The notes below the pieces were generated by a model. That model ran no database searches and was not told the DNA's origin. It worked only from the letters and a program-made list of their open reading frames with translations. A stretch of 24,214 nucleotides of DNA from contig JBPCMN010000049.1 of assembly GCA_051002235.1 (NCBI GenBank), positions 1 to 24,214 of the forward strand, in the 5' to 3' direction. Positions 13,568-23,176 of this stretch are shown one piece after another (the stretch's first letter is position 1; the number at the start of each line of letters is the position of its first letter). The stretch comes from JBPCMN01 sp013695115. GTDB taxonomy: Bacteria; Actinomycetota; Acidimicrobiia; IMCC26256; JACDBD01. The position numbers and the translations under genes are program-made.

Positions 13568-14500
13568 CTAATCCTCTTCGCCGCCGTGGAACTTCGGGGC
13601 CTCGTGGTGCTGGCGGCTGGTGCGGCGCTCGATCTCCTCTTCCTCTGCGAGCAGCGCCTCGAGCGCGGGGTCGGCCTCCTTCACCAGCGGCTGCGCCTCG
13701 GAAGGCGCGTCTTCACCGACCGACTCGGAGTCGACTTGCACCGCCTCGGCCGCGGGTCGGCGGCGGCCGCCGCCGGCCGAGACCACCCGTCGGGCCGGTC
13801 CCTGACCCGAGGTCTCGCCCACGGCCATCGCCGCCTCCTTGGTGATCTTGTCCTCGGCGGCCGACTTGTAGGGCAGGATCTCGCCCTTGTAGATCCACAC
13901 CTTCACGCCGATACGCCCGAACGTCGTGCGCGCCTCGGCGCCGCCGTAGTCGATGTCGGCCCGCAGCGTGTGCAGCGGCACCCGTCCCTCCCGGTACCAC
14001 TCCTTGCGGGACATCTCGGCGCCGCCGAGGCGGCCGCCGCACTGCACCCGAATGCCCTGCGCACCCGCCTTCATCGCCGTCTGCACGGCGCGCTTCATCG
14101 CCCGCCGGAACGACACCCGCCCCGCGAGCTGATCGGCCACGCCCTGGGCGATCAGCGTCGCGTCGAGCTCGGGCTGCTTGATCTCCTGGATGTTGAAGTG
14201 GATCTTCGGGTTCCCGGTGATCTCGAGCAGACCGGCACGCAGGCGGTCGGCCTCGGCGCCCCGGCGCCCGATGACGATCCCGGGACGGGCGGTGTACACG
14301 TCGACCCGGAGGCGGTCGCGGGTGCGCTCGATCTCGACCCGGCTCACCGCCGCGTGCGGGAGCTGCTTGCGCAGGTAGTCGCGGATCTCCCAGTCCTCGA
14401 TGAGGCTGTCGGTGTACTCCTGGTGGTCGGCGAACCAACGCGACTTCCAGTCGGTCGTGATGCCGAGTCGGAACCCGTAGGGGTTGACCTTCTGGCCCAT
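13568..14500 (-). CDS. rpsC: 30S ribosomal protein S3 with long C-terminal extension
   Basis: The 310-residue protein lines the mRNA entry channel. It starts MGQKVNPYGFRLGITTDWKS. The KH domain has its GxxG loop at 78-81 (IVIGRRGAEADRL), and the C-terminal domain carries RVSFRRAMKRAVQTAMKAGA, GIRVQCGGRLGGAEMSRKEW and TTFGRIGVKVWIYKGEILP. From about residue 225 an 85-residue tail follows that is Ala/Glu-rich with a RRVVSAGGGRRRPAAEA segment and a C-terminal HHEAPKFHGGEED. Such tails are common but variable in actinobacterial S3. The ATG overlaps the rplV TAA by one base, and the lysine codons of the L22 tail supply its AAGAAGGG ribosome-binding site. Confidence 0.97.
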   Translation of the reverse strand: MGQKVNPYGFRLGITTDWKSRWFADHQEYTDSLIEDWEIRDYLRKQLPHAAVSRVEIERTRDRLRVDVYTARPGIVIGRRGAEADRLRAGLLEITGNPKIHFNIQEIKQPELDATLIAQGVADQLAGRVSFRRAMKRAVQTAMKAGAQGIRVQCGGRLGGAEMSRKEWYREGRVPLHTLRADIDYGGAEARTTFGRIGVKVWIYKGEILPYKSAAEDKITKEAAMAVGETSGQGPARRVVSAGGGRRRPAAEAVQVDSESVGEDAPSEAQPLVKEADPALEALLAEEEEIERRTSRQHHEAPKFHGGEED

Positions 14501-15123
14501 TACGTGCCCTTCTTCTTCGTCGACTTCTTGGCGGTCTTCTTGGCGGCCGTCTTCTTCGCGGTCGTCTTCCTGGCCGGAGCCTTCTTCTTGGCGGGAGCCT
14601 TCACGGTCGGGCTCGGCTCGCCCTCGGCGCCCTCGTCCCCGTGGTCGTGGTCCTCGTCGTGGTCGTGGTCGTGCTCTTCACCCTCCTCGGCCTCGATCTG
14701 GGCCTGGAGGCCCCGGCGCCGGGCGGGGCGCTTGCGGGGCGGCCCGGTGATCGCCTCTTGGGCCCGGCGCCGCTCGAGCTCGTCCTCAGCGAAGCGCGAC
14801 ACGATGATCGTGAGGTGGCTGGTGCGCTTGCGGATGCGGGTCCCTCGCCCCCGTGCCCGCGGTCGCCACCGCTTGAGCGTCGGGCCCTCGTCGACGTAGG
14901 CGGTCTGCACGAACAACTCGTCGGCAGGCACGTTCTCGTTGTGCTCGGCATTGGCGATCGCCGAGTCGAGGAGCTTGAGCACCTCGTCGGCCGCCCCCCG
15001 CTCGCAGTACTCGAGCGTCTCGCGCGCGTCCTCGACGTCGAGCCCGCGGATCAACCCCACGACCTGACGGACCTTGGGCGGCGCGGTGCGCAGGTAACGG
15101 AGGCGGGCGCGGGACTCGGGCAT
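14500..15123 (-). CDS. rplV: 50S ribosomal protein L22 with His/Asp-rich and Lys-rich C-terminal tail
   Basis: Residues 1-113 are a complete L22: RARLRYLRTAPPKVRQVVGL, IANAEHNENVPADELFVQTA, the beta-hairpin region EGPTLKRWRPRARGRGTRIR and KRTSHLTIIVSRF. L22 lines the exit tunnel at its constriction. The protein is 207 residues, against about 110-115 usually. The extra 90 or so comprise a basic/acidic linker, a His/Asp/Glu cluster at 151-161 (HDHDHDEDHDH), and a Lys/Ala/Pro/Thr tail at 174-206 with repeated AKK/AAKKT units, like actinobacterial histone-like tails. ATG 15123 is chosen since upstream frame overlaps rpsS. The tail has the G/C-ending codons of its neighbours and no frameshift is visible. 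Confidence 0.96.
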   Translation of the reverse strand: MPESRARLRYLRTAPPKVRQVVGLIRGLDVEDARETLEYCERGAADEVLKLLDSAIANAEHNENVPADELFVQTAYVDEGPTLKRWRPRARGRGTRIRKRTSHLTIIVSRFAEDELERRRAQEAITGPPRKRPARRRGLQAQIEAEEGEEHDHDHDEDHDHGDEGAEGEPSPTVKAPAKKKAPARKTTAKKTAAKKTAKKSTKKKGT

Positions 15124-15125
15124 GG

Positions 15126-15404
15126 CTACCGGTTCACCGACCGCTCGGAGCCGGAGTGCACGCGGAACGTGCGCGTTGGGGCGAACTCGCCCAGCTTGTG
15201 GCCCACCATCGCCTCGGTGATGTAGATGGGCACGTGCTTGCGACCGTCGTGGACCGCGATGGTGTGGCCGACCATGTCGGGGGTGACCGTCGAACGGCGC
15301 GACCAGGTCTTGATGACCTTGCGGTCGCCCGAGTCGTTCATGGCCTGGACCTTCGCCGCCAGATGGTCGTCGATGAACGGTCCCTTTTTCAGGCTGCGCG
15401 GCAT
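15126..15404 (-). CDS. rpsS: 30S ribosomal protein S19
   Basis: The 92-residue protein binds 16S rRNA in the head next to S13. It is canonical: MPRSLKKGPFIDDHLAAKVQ, KVIKTWSRRSTVTPDMVGHT, IAVHDGRKHVPIYITEAMVG and HKLGEFAPTRTFRVHSG. It lies 17 nt after rplB and 2 nt before rplV. Confidence 0.98.
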   Translation of the reverse strand: MPRSLKKGPFIDDHLAAKVQAMNDSGDRKVIKTWSRRSTVTPDMVGHTIAVHDGRKHVPIYITEAMVGHKLGEFAPTRTFRVHSGSERSVNR

Positions 15405-15421
15405 TGGTCAGCTGCTCCTCA

Positions 15422-16257
<836 letters not shown>

Positions 16258-16258
<1 letters not shown>

Positions 16259-16557
16259 CAGGTCCCTCCGAAGATCTCGATGTGGTCGCCCTCGGCGAGC
16301 GCGACCACGGCGCGCTTCCGCGCCGCCCGCTGACCCCAGTCGCCGGTGCGGCGGTTCCGCTTGCGCTTGCCCTGGCGGTTCAGGGTGTTGACCCGCTTGA
16401 CCTTGACCCCGAAGATCGTCTCGATCGCCTTCTTGATCTCGATCTTGTTGGCGTCGCCGGCGACGACGAACGTGTAGACGTTCTCCTCGTACGCGGCGTA
16501 CGACTTCTCCGACACGATCGGCCGGATCACGATGTCGCGGGGGTTACGGGCACTCAC
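16258..16557 (-). CDS. rplW: 50S ribosomal protein L23
   Basis: The 99-residue protein sits at the tunnel exit and binds trigger factor and SRP. It shows NPRDIVIRPIVSEKSYAAYE, YTFVVAGDANKIEIKKAIE, FGVKVKRVNTLNRQGKRKRN and the conserved RRTGDWGQRAARKRAVV segment. The start is GTG, overlapping the rplD stop as GTGA; its end overlaps rplB by one base. Confidence 0.97.
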
Positions 16558-17246
16558 GACGCCGTCTCCTTCTCGGCGACCGGCTCCTCGGCCGGGCCGG
16601 CGGAACCGAAGCGCCGAGTCGCGGTCTCGAGCGTGCGGGTGCTGAACACGATCCAGTCGTTGACGAGGACGTCGTAGGCGTTGAGCTCCTCGGGCAGGAC
16701 GATCTGCACCCGCTTGCCGAGGTTGCGGAACGACTTCCAGGTGGCTTCCTCACCGCGCTCGAGGACGAGCAGGATCCGGACGTCGCGTTCGCGCTTCACC
16801 CGCAGGCCCAGGCCCTCGAGGACCTCCTTGGCCCGCTTGGTCTTGGGATCGTCGATGCCCCACTCGTCGACGACCATGACCTTGCCGTCGGCGGCGCGGT
16901 CCGACAGCGCCGAGCGGAGCGCGAGGCGCACCATCTTCTTGGGGGTGCGCTGGGTGTAGTCGCGAGGCTTGGGGCCGTGGGCGACGCCGCCGCCGCGCCA
17001 CTGGGGCGAGCGGATCGAGCCGTGGCGGGCGCGCCCGGTGCCCTTCTGGCGCCATGGCTTGGCGCCGCCGCCCTGGACTTCGGAGCGCGTCTTGGTGCTG
17101 TGCGTGCCCGAGCGCCGGGCCGCGAGCTGGGCGGTGACGACCTGGTGCATGACGGAGACATTCGGCTCGATCCCGAACAGCTCGTCGGCGAGCTCGACGC
17201 TGCCGGCCTTGGCGCCGGTGACGGTGGTGACAGGGACGGTGCTCAT
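16554..17246 (-). CDS. rplD: 50S ribosomal protein L4
   Basis: The 230-residue protein reaches with a long loop into the exit tunnel. The loop is typical: GTHSTKTRSEVQGGGAKPWR, QKGTGRARHGSIRSPQWRGG and GVAHGPKPRDYTQRTPKKM. The globular domain carries LALRSALSDRA and a C-terminal LNAYDVLVNDWIVFSTRTLE with an acidic tail. In enterobacteria L4 autoregulates the S10 operon; nothing here shows whether that applies. ATG 17246 overlaps the rplC stop as ATGA. The frame is open upstream of this, but without similarity. Confidence 0.97.
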   Translation of the reverse strand: MSTVPVTTVTGAKAGSVELADELFGIEPNVSVMHQVVTAQLAARRSGTHSTKTRSEVQGGGAKPWRQKGTGRARHGSIRSPQWRGGGVAHGPKPRDYTQRTPKKMVRLALRSALSDRAADGKVMVVDEWGIDDPKTKRAKEVLEGLGLRVKRERDVRILLVLERGEEATWKSFRNLGKRVQIVLPEELNAYDVLVNDWIVFSTRTLETATRRFGSAGPAEEPVAEKETAS

Positions 17247-17914
17247 GCGGCCGTCTCCGCGGTCGTGCCCGCCTTGGCCGGGCTCTTCACCGCGTTGCGA
17301 ACGAACACCACGCTGCCCGCCGGGCCCGGAACCGATCCCTTGAGGAGCAGGAGACTGCGCTCGGCGTCGGCCTCGACGACTTCGAGGTTGAGCGTGGTGA
17401 CACGACTGTTGCCGTGCTGACCCGGGAGGCGCATGCCCTTGAACACCCGCGAGGGCGTCGCGCACGCACCGATGGCGCCGGGGGCGCGGTGCTTCTTGTG
17501 GGTGCCGTGGCTCGCGCCCTGGCCGGCGAAGTTGTGGCGCTGCATCACACCGGTGAAGCCCTTGCCCTTGCTGATCCCGCTGACGTCGACCCGGTCGCCC
17601 ACCTCGAACAGGTCGGCCGCCACCACCTGCCCCACCTCGAAGCCGGACAGGTCGTCGACCCGCAACTCGGCCAGGTGCCGAGCCGGCTGGGCGTCGGCCT
17701 TCTTCAGGTGACCGAGCTGGGCCTTGGTGAGGTTCCCCTCGTTGGCGTCACCGAAGGCCAGCTGCACCGCGGAGTAGCCGTCGCGCTCGGGCGTCTTGAG
17801 CTGCACGACGCGACAAGGCCCGGCCTGGATCACCGTCACCGGAAGCACCCGGTTGTCGGCGTCCCAGACCTGGGTCATGCCGAGCTTGCGGCCCAGGATT
17901 CCCTTGGAAGCCAT
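17243..17914 (-). CDS. rplC: 50S ribosomal protein L3
   Basis: The 223-residue protein starts early 50S assembly and approaches the peptidyl transferase centre. It starts MASKGILGRKLGMTQVWDAD, with GAGGG about 10 nt upstream, and carries DLFEVGDRVDVSGISKGKGF, TGVMQRHNFAGQGASHGTHK (the Gln that is methylated in E. coli L3 lies in this loop), HRAPGAIGACATPSRVFKGM and RLPGQHGNSRVTTLNLEVVE. The frame is open a further 59 codons upstream, but this part is Pro/Ser-rich and unlike L3. It follows an unusually long 483-bp spacer after rpsJ. Confidence 0.97.
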   Translation of the reverse strand: MASKGILGRKLGMTQVWDADNRVLPVTVIQAGPCRVVQLKTPERDGYSAVQLAFGDANEGNLTKAQLGHLKKADAQPARHLAELRVDDLSGFEVGQVVAADLFEVGDRVDVSGISKGKGFTGVMQRHNFAGQGASHGTHKKHRAPGAIGACATPSRVFKGMRLPGQHGNSRVTTLNLEVVEADAERSLLLLKGSVPGPAGSVVFVRNAVKSPAKAGTTAETAA

Positions 17915-18040
17915 CGCGGTCTTTCCCTCACGCGAACGCTCCCCCGGTTCCGGGCTTGGTGGCCGAGGAGCCGGCGGAGCGTCTGGGTGTTGTGCTGCGT
18001 GGTCCTGCCCGAGAGAAGGTGCAGCCTGCGCAGACATCGG

Positions 18041-18077
18041 TTGGGGGCCTATGAGGAGACGCCGGAGGAGGCCCCAA
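18041..18077. other. Imperfect hairpin in the rpsJ-rplC spacer
   Basis: The arm ttgggggcct (18041-18050) pairs with aggccccaa (18069-18077), with one bulged G and an 18-nt loop. It lies 127 nt upstream of the rplC start in the transcript. There is no U-run after it on the minus strand, so a simple intrinsic terminator is unlikely; an attenuator or a leader element remains possible. Confidence 0.3.
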
Positions 18078-18279
18078 TCCCCCCACGGCAAAGCCTGGAA
18101 AGACTACCGGACCGCCCGAGAAGGTGTCGAAGGGCACTCCGAGGTCGGTCAATCGGACCATTCGCGGCGCCGATACCGAGCAGTGATGGAGCCCGGCGTC
18201 GAGACCGCCTTCTGGGCCGAGCACGCCCGCCACACCGCCCGGGCTGCGTAGCATCCCGCTGCTCGACGAGAACGGCGGG

Positions 18280-18390
18280 CGCCGGCGGGTGACGCCGCCG
18301 GACGTTGCGGCGAGCGGAGCGAGCCGCAGCGGTGGGCGGGTGGGGTCCGCGGCGGGATCCCGCCGGTGCCCGCACGCCGCGAGACGTAAC
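18280..18390. repeat. Structured intergenic repeat, copy A (3' of rpsJ)
   Basis: About 111 bp that match 22149-22260 at roughly 80% identity by hand alignment, with one single-base gap. It begins 8 nt after the rpsJ stop. Three inverted repeats are nested in it: ccggcgg/ccgccgg (18282-18301, 6-nt loop), tgcggc/gccgca around the loop gagcggagcga (18306-18328), and the 16-bp perfect palindrome cggcgggatcccgccg (18350-18365). The loop gagcggagcga is unchanged between copies while the stem around it differs in a compensatory way. Confidence 0.8.
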
Positions 18391-18397
18391 GCCCGGG

Positions 18398-18724
18398 TCA
18401 GACCTGCTGGATCTTGATCTCGATGTCGACGCCGGCGGGGAGGTCGAGGCGCTGGAGCGACTCGACCGTCTTGCTGGTGGGCTCGACGATGTCGATCAGG
18501 CGCTTGTGGATGCGCATCTCGAAGTGCTCGCGCGAGTCCTTGTCGACGTGCGGCGACCGCACCACGCAGTAGCGGTGGATCTCCGTCGGCAACGGCACGG
18601 GGCCGCGCACCTTGGCCTGCGTCCGCACGACCGTCTCGACGATCTTCTTCGTCGACTGGTCGATGATCTCGTGGTCGTACGCCTTGAGCCGGATCCGGAT
18701 CTTCTGTCCTTTGGCGTCAGCCAT
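18398..18724 (-). CDS. rpsJ: 30S ribosomal protein S10
   Basis: The 108-residue protein binds the 30S head and is also NusE, the partner of NusB in antitermination. It shows KIRIRLKAYDHEIIDQSTKK, VETVVRTQAKVRGPVPLPTE, HRYCVVRSPHVDKDSREHFE, MRIHKRLIDIVEPTSKTVES and LQRLDLPAGVDIEIKI. The start is ATG with GGAG 9 nt upstream, in the 20-nt segment shared with rpsN. It follows tuf by 39 nt. Its 3' side is unusual, as the next gene rplC is 483 bp away. Confidence 0.98.
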   Translation of the reverse strand: MADAKGQKIRIRLKAYDHEIIDQSTKKIVETVVRTQAKVRGPVPLPTEIHRYCVVRSPHVDKDSREHFEMRIHKRLIDIVEPTSKTVESLQRLDLPAGVDIEIKIQQV

Positions 18725-18739
18725 CTCTATTGCTCCGCT
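18720..18739. repeat. 20-nt ribosome-binding-site/start segment shared with rpsN, copy 2
   Basis: The minus strand is identical to 11223-11242 (AGCGGAGCAATAGAGATGGC) and covers GGAG, the spacer and the rpsJ start codon. The 39-nt tuf-rpsJ gap begins TGATGACAA at the tuf stop, which also recalls the start of the rplE-rpsN gap (ACATGACAA), so the two spacers may be related as a whole. Confidence 0.85.
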
Positions 18740-18763
18740 GCGCTCCGCGCGGGCGAGTTGTCA

Positions 18764-19951
18764 TCACTCGGTGATCTTGATGACGCGGCCGGCGCCGACG
18801 GTGTGGCCACCCTCGCGGATGGCGAAGCGCAGGCCCTCTTCCATCGCGATGGGGGCGATGAGCTCGACCTTCATCTCGGTGTTGTCGCCCGGCATCACCA
18901 TCTCGACCCCCTCCGGGAGGTTGATGCTCCCGGTGATGTCGGTGGTGCGGAAGTAGAACTGCGGCCGGTAGTTGGAGAAGAACGGTGTGTGCCGGCCGCC
19001 CTCGTCCTTGGTGAGGATGTACACCTGGGCGTCGAACTTGGTGTGGGGGGTGATCGAGCCGGGCTTGGCGAGCACCTGGCCCCGCTCCACGTCCTCCTTC
19101 TTCGTGCCCCGCAGCAGGGCGCCGATGTTGTCGCCGGCCCGGCCCTCGTCGAGGAGCTTGCGGAACATCTCGACGCCGGTGACGACCGTCTTGGTCGTCG
19201 GCTTGATCCCGACGATCTCGACCTCGTCGTTGACGTGGACGATGCCGCGCTCGACCCGGCCGGTCACGACGGTGCCCCGGCCGGTGATGGTGAACACGTC
19301 CTCGATCGGCATGAGGAACGGCTTGTCGATCTCCCGGACGGGCTCGGGGATGTGCGTGTCGACGGCTTCCATGAGCTCGATGATCTTGGGCGTCCACTCG
19401 GGGTCACCCTCGAGCGCTTTGAGCGCCGAGACCCGCACGATGGGGATGTCGTCGCCCGGGTACTCGTACTCGCTGAGAAGCTCCCGGACCTCGAGCTCGA
19501 CCAGCTCCATGATCTCCTCGTCGTCGACCATGTCGGCCTTGTTCAGCGCGACGACGATGCTCGGCACCCCGACCTGGCGGGCGAGGAGCACGTGCTCGCG
19601 GGTCTGGGGCATGGGCCCGTCGGTGGCCGCGACCACGAGGATGGCGCCGTCCATCTGGGCGGCGCCGGTGATCATGTTCTTGATGTAGTCGGCGTGGCCG
19701 GGGCAGTCGACGTGGGCGTAGTGCCGGTTGGGCGTCTCGTACTCGACGTGCGCGATCGAGATCGTGATGCCCCGCTCCCGCTCCTCCGGCGCCTTGTCGA
19801 TCTCCTCGAACGACGTGTAGTTCGTCGTCGGGTCCTGGTCGTGGAGCACCTTGGTGATCGCCGCGGTCAGGGTCGTCTTCCCGTGGTCGATGTGACCGAT
19901 GGTGCCGATGTTCAGGTGCGGCTTGGTGCGCTCGAACTTCGCCTTGGACAT
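18764..19951 (-). CDS. tuf: Elongation factor Tu
   Basis: The 395-residue GTPase delivers aminoacyl-tRNA to the ribosomal A site. The G motifs are intact: GHIDHGKT (19-26), the effector ERGITI, DCPGH (82-86, with catalytic H86), NKAD (137-140) and SALKAL (175-180). Domains 2 and 3 are complete, with RGTVVTGRVERG and FRTTDITGSINLPEG and the final GRVIKITE. The P-loop has Ile where most EF-Tu have Val (GHVDHGKT), a mild change. It lies 28 nt downstream of fusA with GAGGAA before the ATG. No second tuf copy is in the window. Confidence 0.98.
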   Translation of the reverse strand: MSKAKFERTKPHLNIGTIGHIDHGKTTLTAAITKVLHDQDPTTNYTSFEEIDKAPEERERGITISIAHVEYETPNRHYAHVDCPGHADYIKNMITGAAQMDGAILVVAATDGPMPQTREHVLLARQVGVPSIVVALNKADMVDDEEIMELVELEVRELLSEYEYPGDDIPIVRVSALKALEGDPEWTPKIIELMEAVDTHIPEPVREIDKPFLMPIEDVFTITGRGTVVTGRVERGIVHVNDEVEIVGIKPTTKTVVTGVEMFRKLLDEGRAGDNIGALLRGTKKEDVERGQVLAKPGSITPHTKFDAQVYILTKDEGGRHTPFFSNYRPQFYFRTTDITGSINLPEGVEMVMPGDNTEMKVELIAPIAMEEGLRFAIREGGHTVGAGRVIKITE

Positions 19952-19979
19952 TGAGGTTCCTCGTGCTCCTCGGGGAGGG

Positions 19980-22103
<2,124 letters not shown>

Positions 22104-22148
22104 CTGCTTCTTCTTGTCGGGCGGGGGGCTAGCTAAGACTCGGAGGGG

Positions 22149-22260
22149 CGCCGGTGGGTCACGTCGCCGGCCGTTGGCGCGAGCGGAGCGAGCGCCAGCG
22201 GTGGGTGGGCGGGGGCCGGCGACGGGATCCGGCCGGCGCCCCGGCGCCGGGAGCCCCGAC
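22149..22260. repeat. Structured intergenic repeat, copy B (between rpsG and fusA)
   Basis: This is the second copy of the ~111-bp element, ending 23 nt after the rpsG stop and 45 nt before the fusA ATG, in the same orientation relative to transcription as copy A. Its middle hairpin is tggcgc/gcgcca around the unchanged loop gagcggagcga (22175-22197). The first hairpin keeps its pairing only with T-G and G-T wobble (22151-22170). The third is gccggc/gccggc around gacgggatccg (22215-22237). Confidence 0.8.
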
Positions 22261-22283
22261 GCTGCATACACCAGGCTAAACGG

Positions 22284-22754
22284 TCACCACCGGTAGTGCG
22301 CGAACGCTTTGTTGCTTTCAGCCATCTTCTGGAGGTCGTCCTTGCGCTTGATCGCGTTGCCGAGGCCGTTGCTGGCGTCGAGCAGCTCGGCGGCGAGCCG
22401 GCCCGCCATCGACTTCTCCCGCCGCTGGCGGGAGTACCCGACGATCCAGCGGATGGCGAGGGTGGTGGCCCGCCGGGGGCGCACCTCGACCGGCACCTGG
22501 TAGGTGGCGCCGCCCACTCGCCGGCTCTTGACCTCGAGCACCGGACGGACGTTCTCCACCGCTCGCTTCATCGTGGCGACCGGGTCGCCGCCGGTCTTCT
22601 CCTCGATCTCGGTGAGGGCGTCGTAGACGATCTTCTCCGCGTTCGAGCGCTTGCCCCGTTGGAGCACCTTGTTCACGACCTGGGTCACCACGACCGACCG
22701 GTGGACGGGGTCGGGCATGAGGTCACGGCGGGGGGCGGGCCCCTTGCGCGGCAC
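22284..22754 (-). CDS. rpsG: 30S ribosomal protein S7
   Basis: The 156-residue protein nucleates the 30S head and contacts the E-site tRNA. It shows MPRKGPAPRRDLMPDPVHRS, VVTQVVNKVLQRGKRSNAEK, VENVRPVLEVKSRRVGGATY, QVPVEVRPRRATTLAIRWIV and the C-terminal DDLQKMAESNKAFAHYRW. GTG 22754 gives exactly the family's usual length, with AGGA upstream; the open frame continues upstream through rpsL but that part is a shadow. It follows rpsL by 8 nt. Confidence 0.97.
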   Translation of the reverse strand: MPRKGPAPRRDLMPDPVHRSVVVTQVVNKVLQRGKRSNAEKIVYDALTEIEEKTGGDPVATMKRAVENVRPVLEVKSRRVGGATYQVPVEVRPRRATTLAIRWIVGYSRQRREKSMAGRLAAELLDASNGLGNAIKRKDDLQKMAESNKAFAHYRW

Positions 22755-22762
22755 GGCTCGTC

Positions 22763-23131
22763 CTAGTCCTTCTTCGCCCCGTAGCGGCTGCGGGCCTGCT
22801 TGCGGTCGGCGACGCCGCTGGCGTCGAGCGCGCCCCGCACGATCTTGTAGCGGACGCCGGGTAGGTCCTTCACCCGGCCGCCGCGCACGAGCACGATCGA
22901 GTGCTCCTGGAGGTTGTGGCCGATCCCGGGGATGTAGGCAGTGATCTCCATCCCGGTGGTGAGTCGCACCCGGGCGACCTTGCGCAGCGCCGAGTTCGGC
23001 TTCTTCGGAGTGTGGGTGAACACGCGCGTGCACACGCCCCGGCGCTGGGGAGAGCCCTTGAGCGCAGGCGCCTTGCTCTTCTCCGACTTGGTGTGCCGTC
23101 CCTTGCGGACGAGCTGCTGGATCGTGGGCAC
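22763..23131 (-). CDS. rpsL: 30S ribosomal protein S12
   Basis: The 122-residue protein monitors decoding. It shows MPTIQQLVRKGRHTKSEKSK, RRGVCTRVFTHTPKKPNSAL, ITAYIPGIGHNLQEHSIVLV and GGRVKDLPGVRYKIVRGALD. K43 and K88, the residues whose change gives streptomycin resistance in other bacteria, are both wild type, and D89 of the RimO methylthiolation site is present. The GTG start has AGAGGAACC twice in tandem upstream, so two Shine-Dalgarno-like sites. It lies 45 nt after rpoC. Confidence 0.98.
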   Translation of the reverse strand: MPTIQQLVRKGRHTKSEKSKAPALKGSPQRRGVCTRVFTHTPKKPNSALRKVARVRLTTGMEITAYIPGIGHNLQEHSIVLVRGGRVKDLPGVRYKIVRGALDASGVADRKQARSRYGAKKD

Positions 23132-23176
23132 GCGGTTCCTCTGGTTCCTCTGACTCGACTCGAAGCCCGGGCGAAT

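Larger units (their letters stand above)
17915..18397. other. 483-bp rpsJ-rplC spacer
   Basis: These two genes are usually almost adjacent, yet here 483 bp separate them. No recognisable gene is present; the open frames on either strand have no family features. Starting from the rpsJ side, the spacer holds the structured repeat copy A (18280-18390), then about 200 bp of ordinary composition, then an imperfect hairpin at 18041-18077, then the GAGGG ribosome-binding site of rplC. No convincing -10/-35 pair was found on the minus strand, so whether rplC has its own promoter or leader is open. Confidence 0.7.

Noticed and set aside
17928..18254. 108-codon minus-strand frame in the rpsJ-rplC spacer
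   Set aside because: Pro/Gly/Ser-rich with no family features and poor position for translation; consistent with a chance frame in GC-rich DNA.
22261..22283. GCCTGGTGTA shared by the rpsG-fusA gap and the infA promoter region
   Set aside because: Only 10 nt match and the fusA copy lacks a good -10 hexamer (TATGCA) and a -35 at proper distance; chance similarity is likely.
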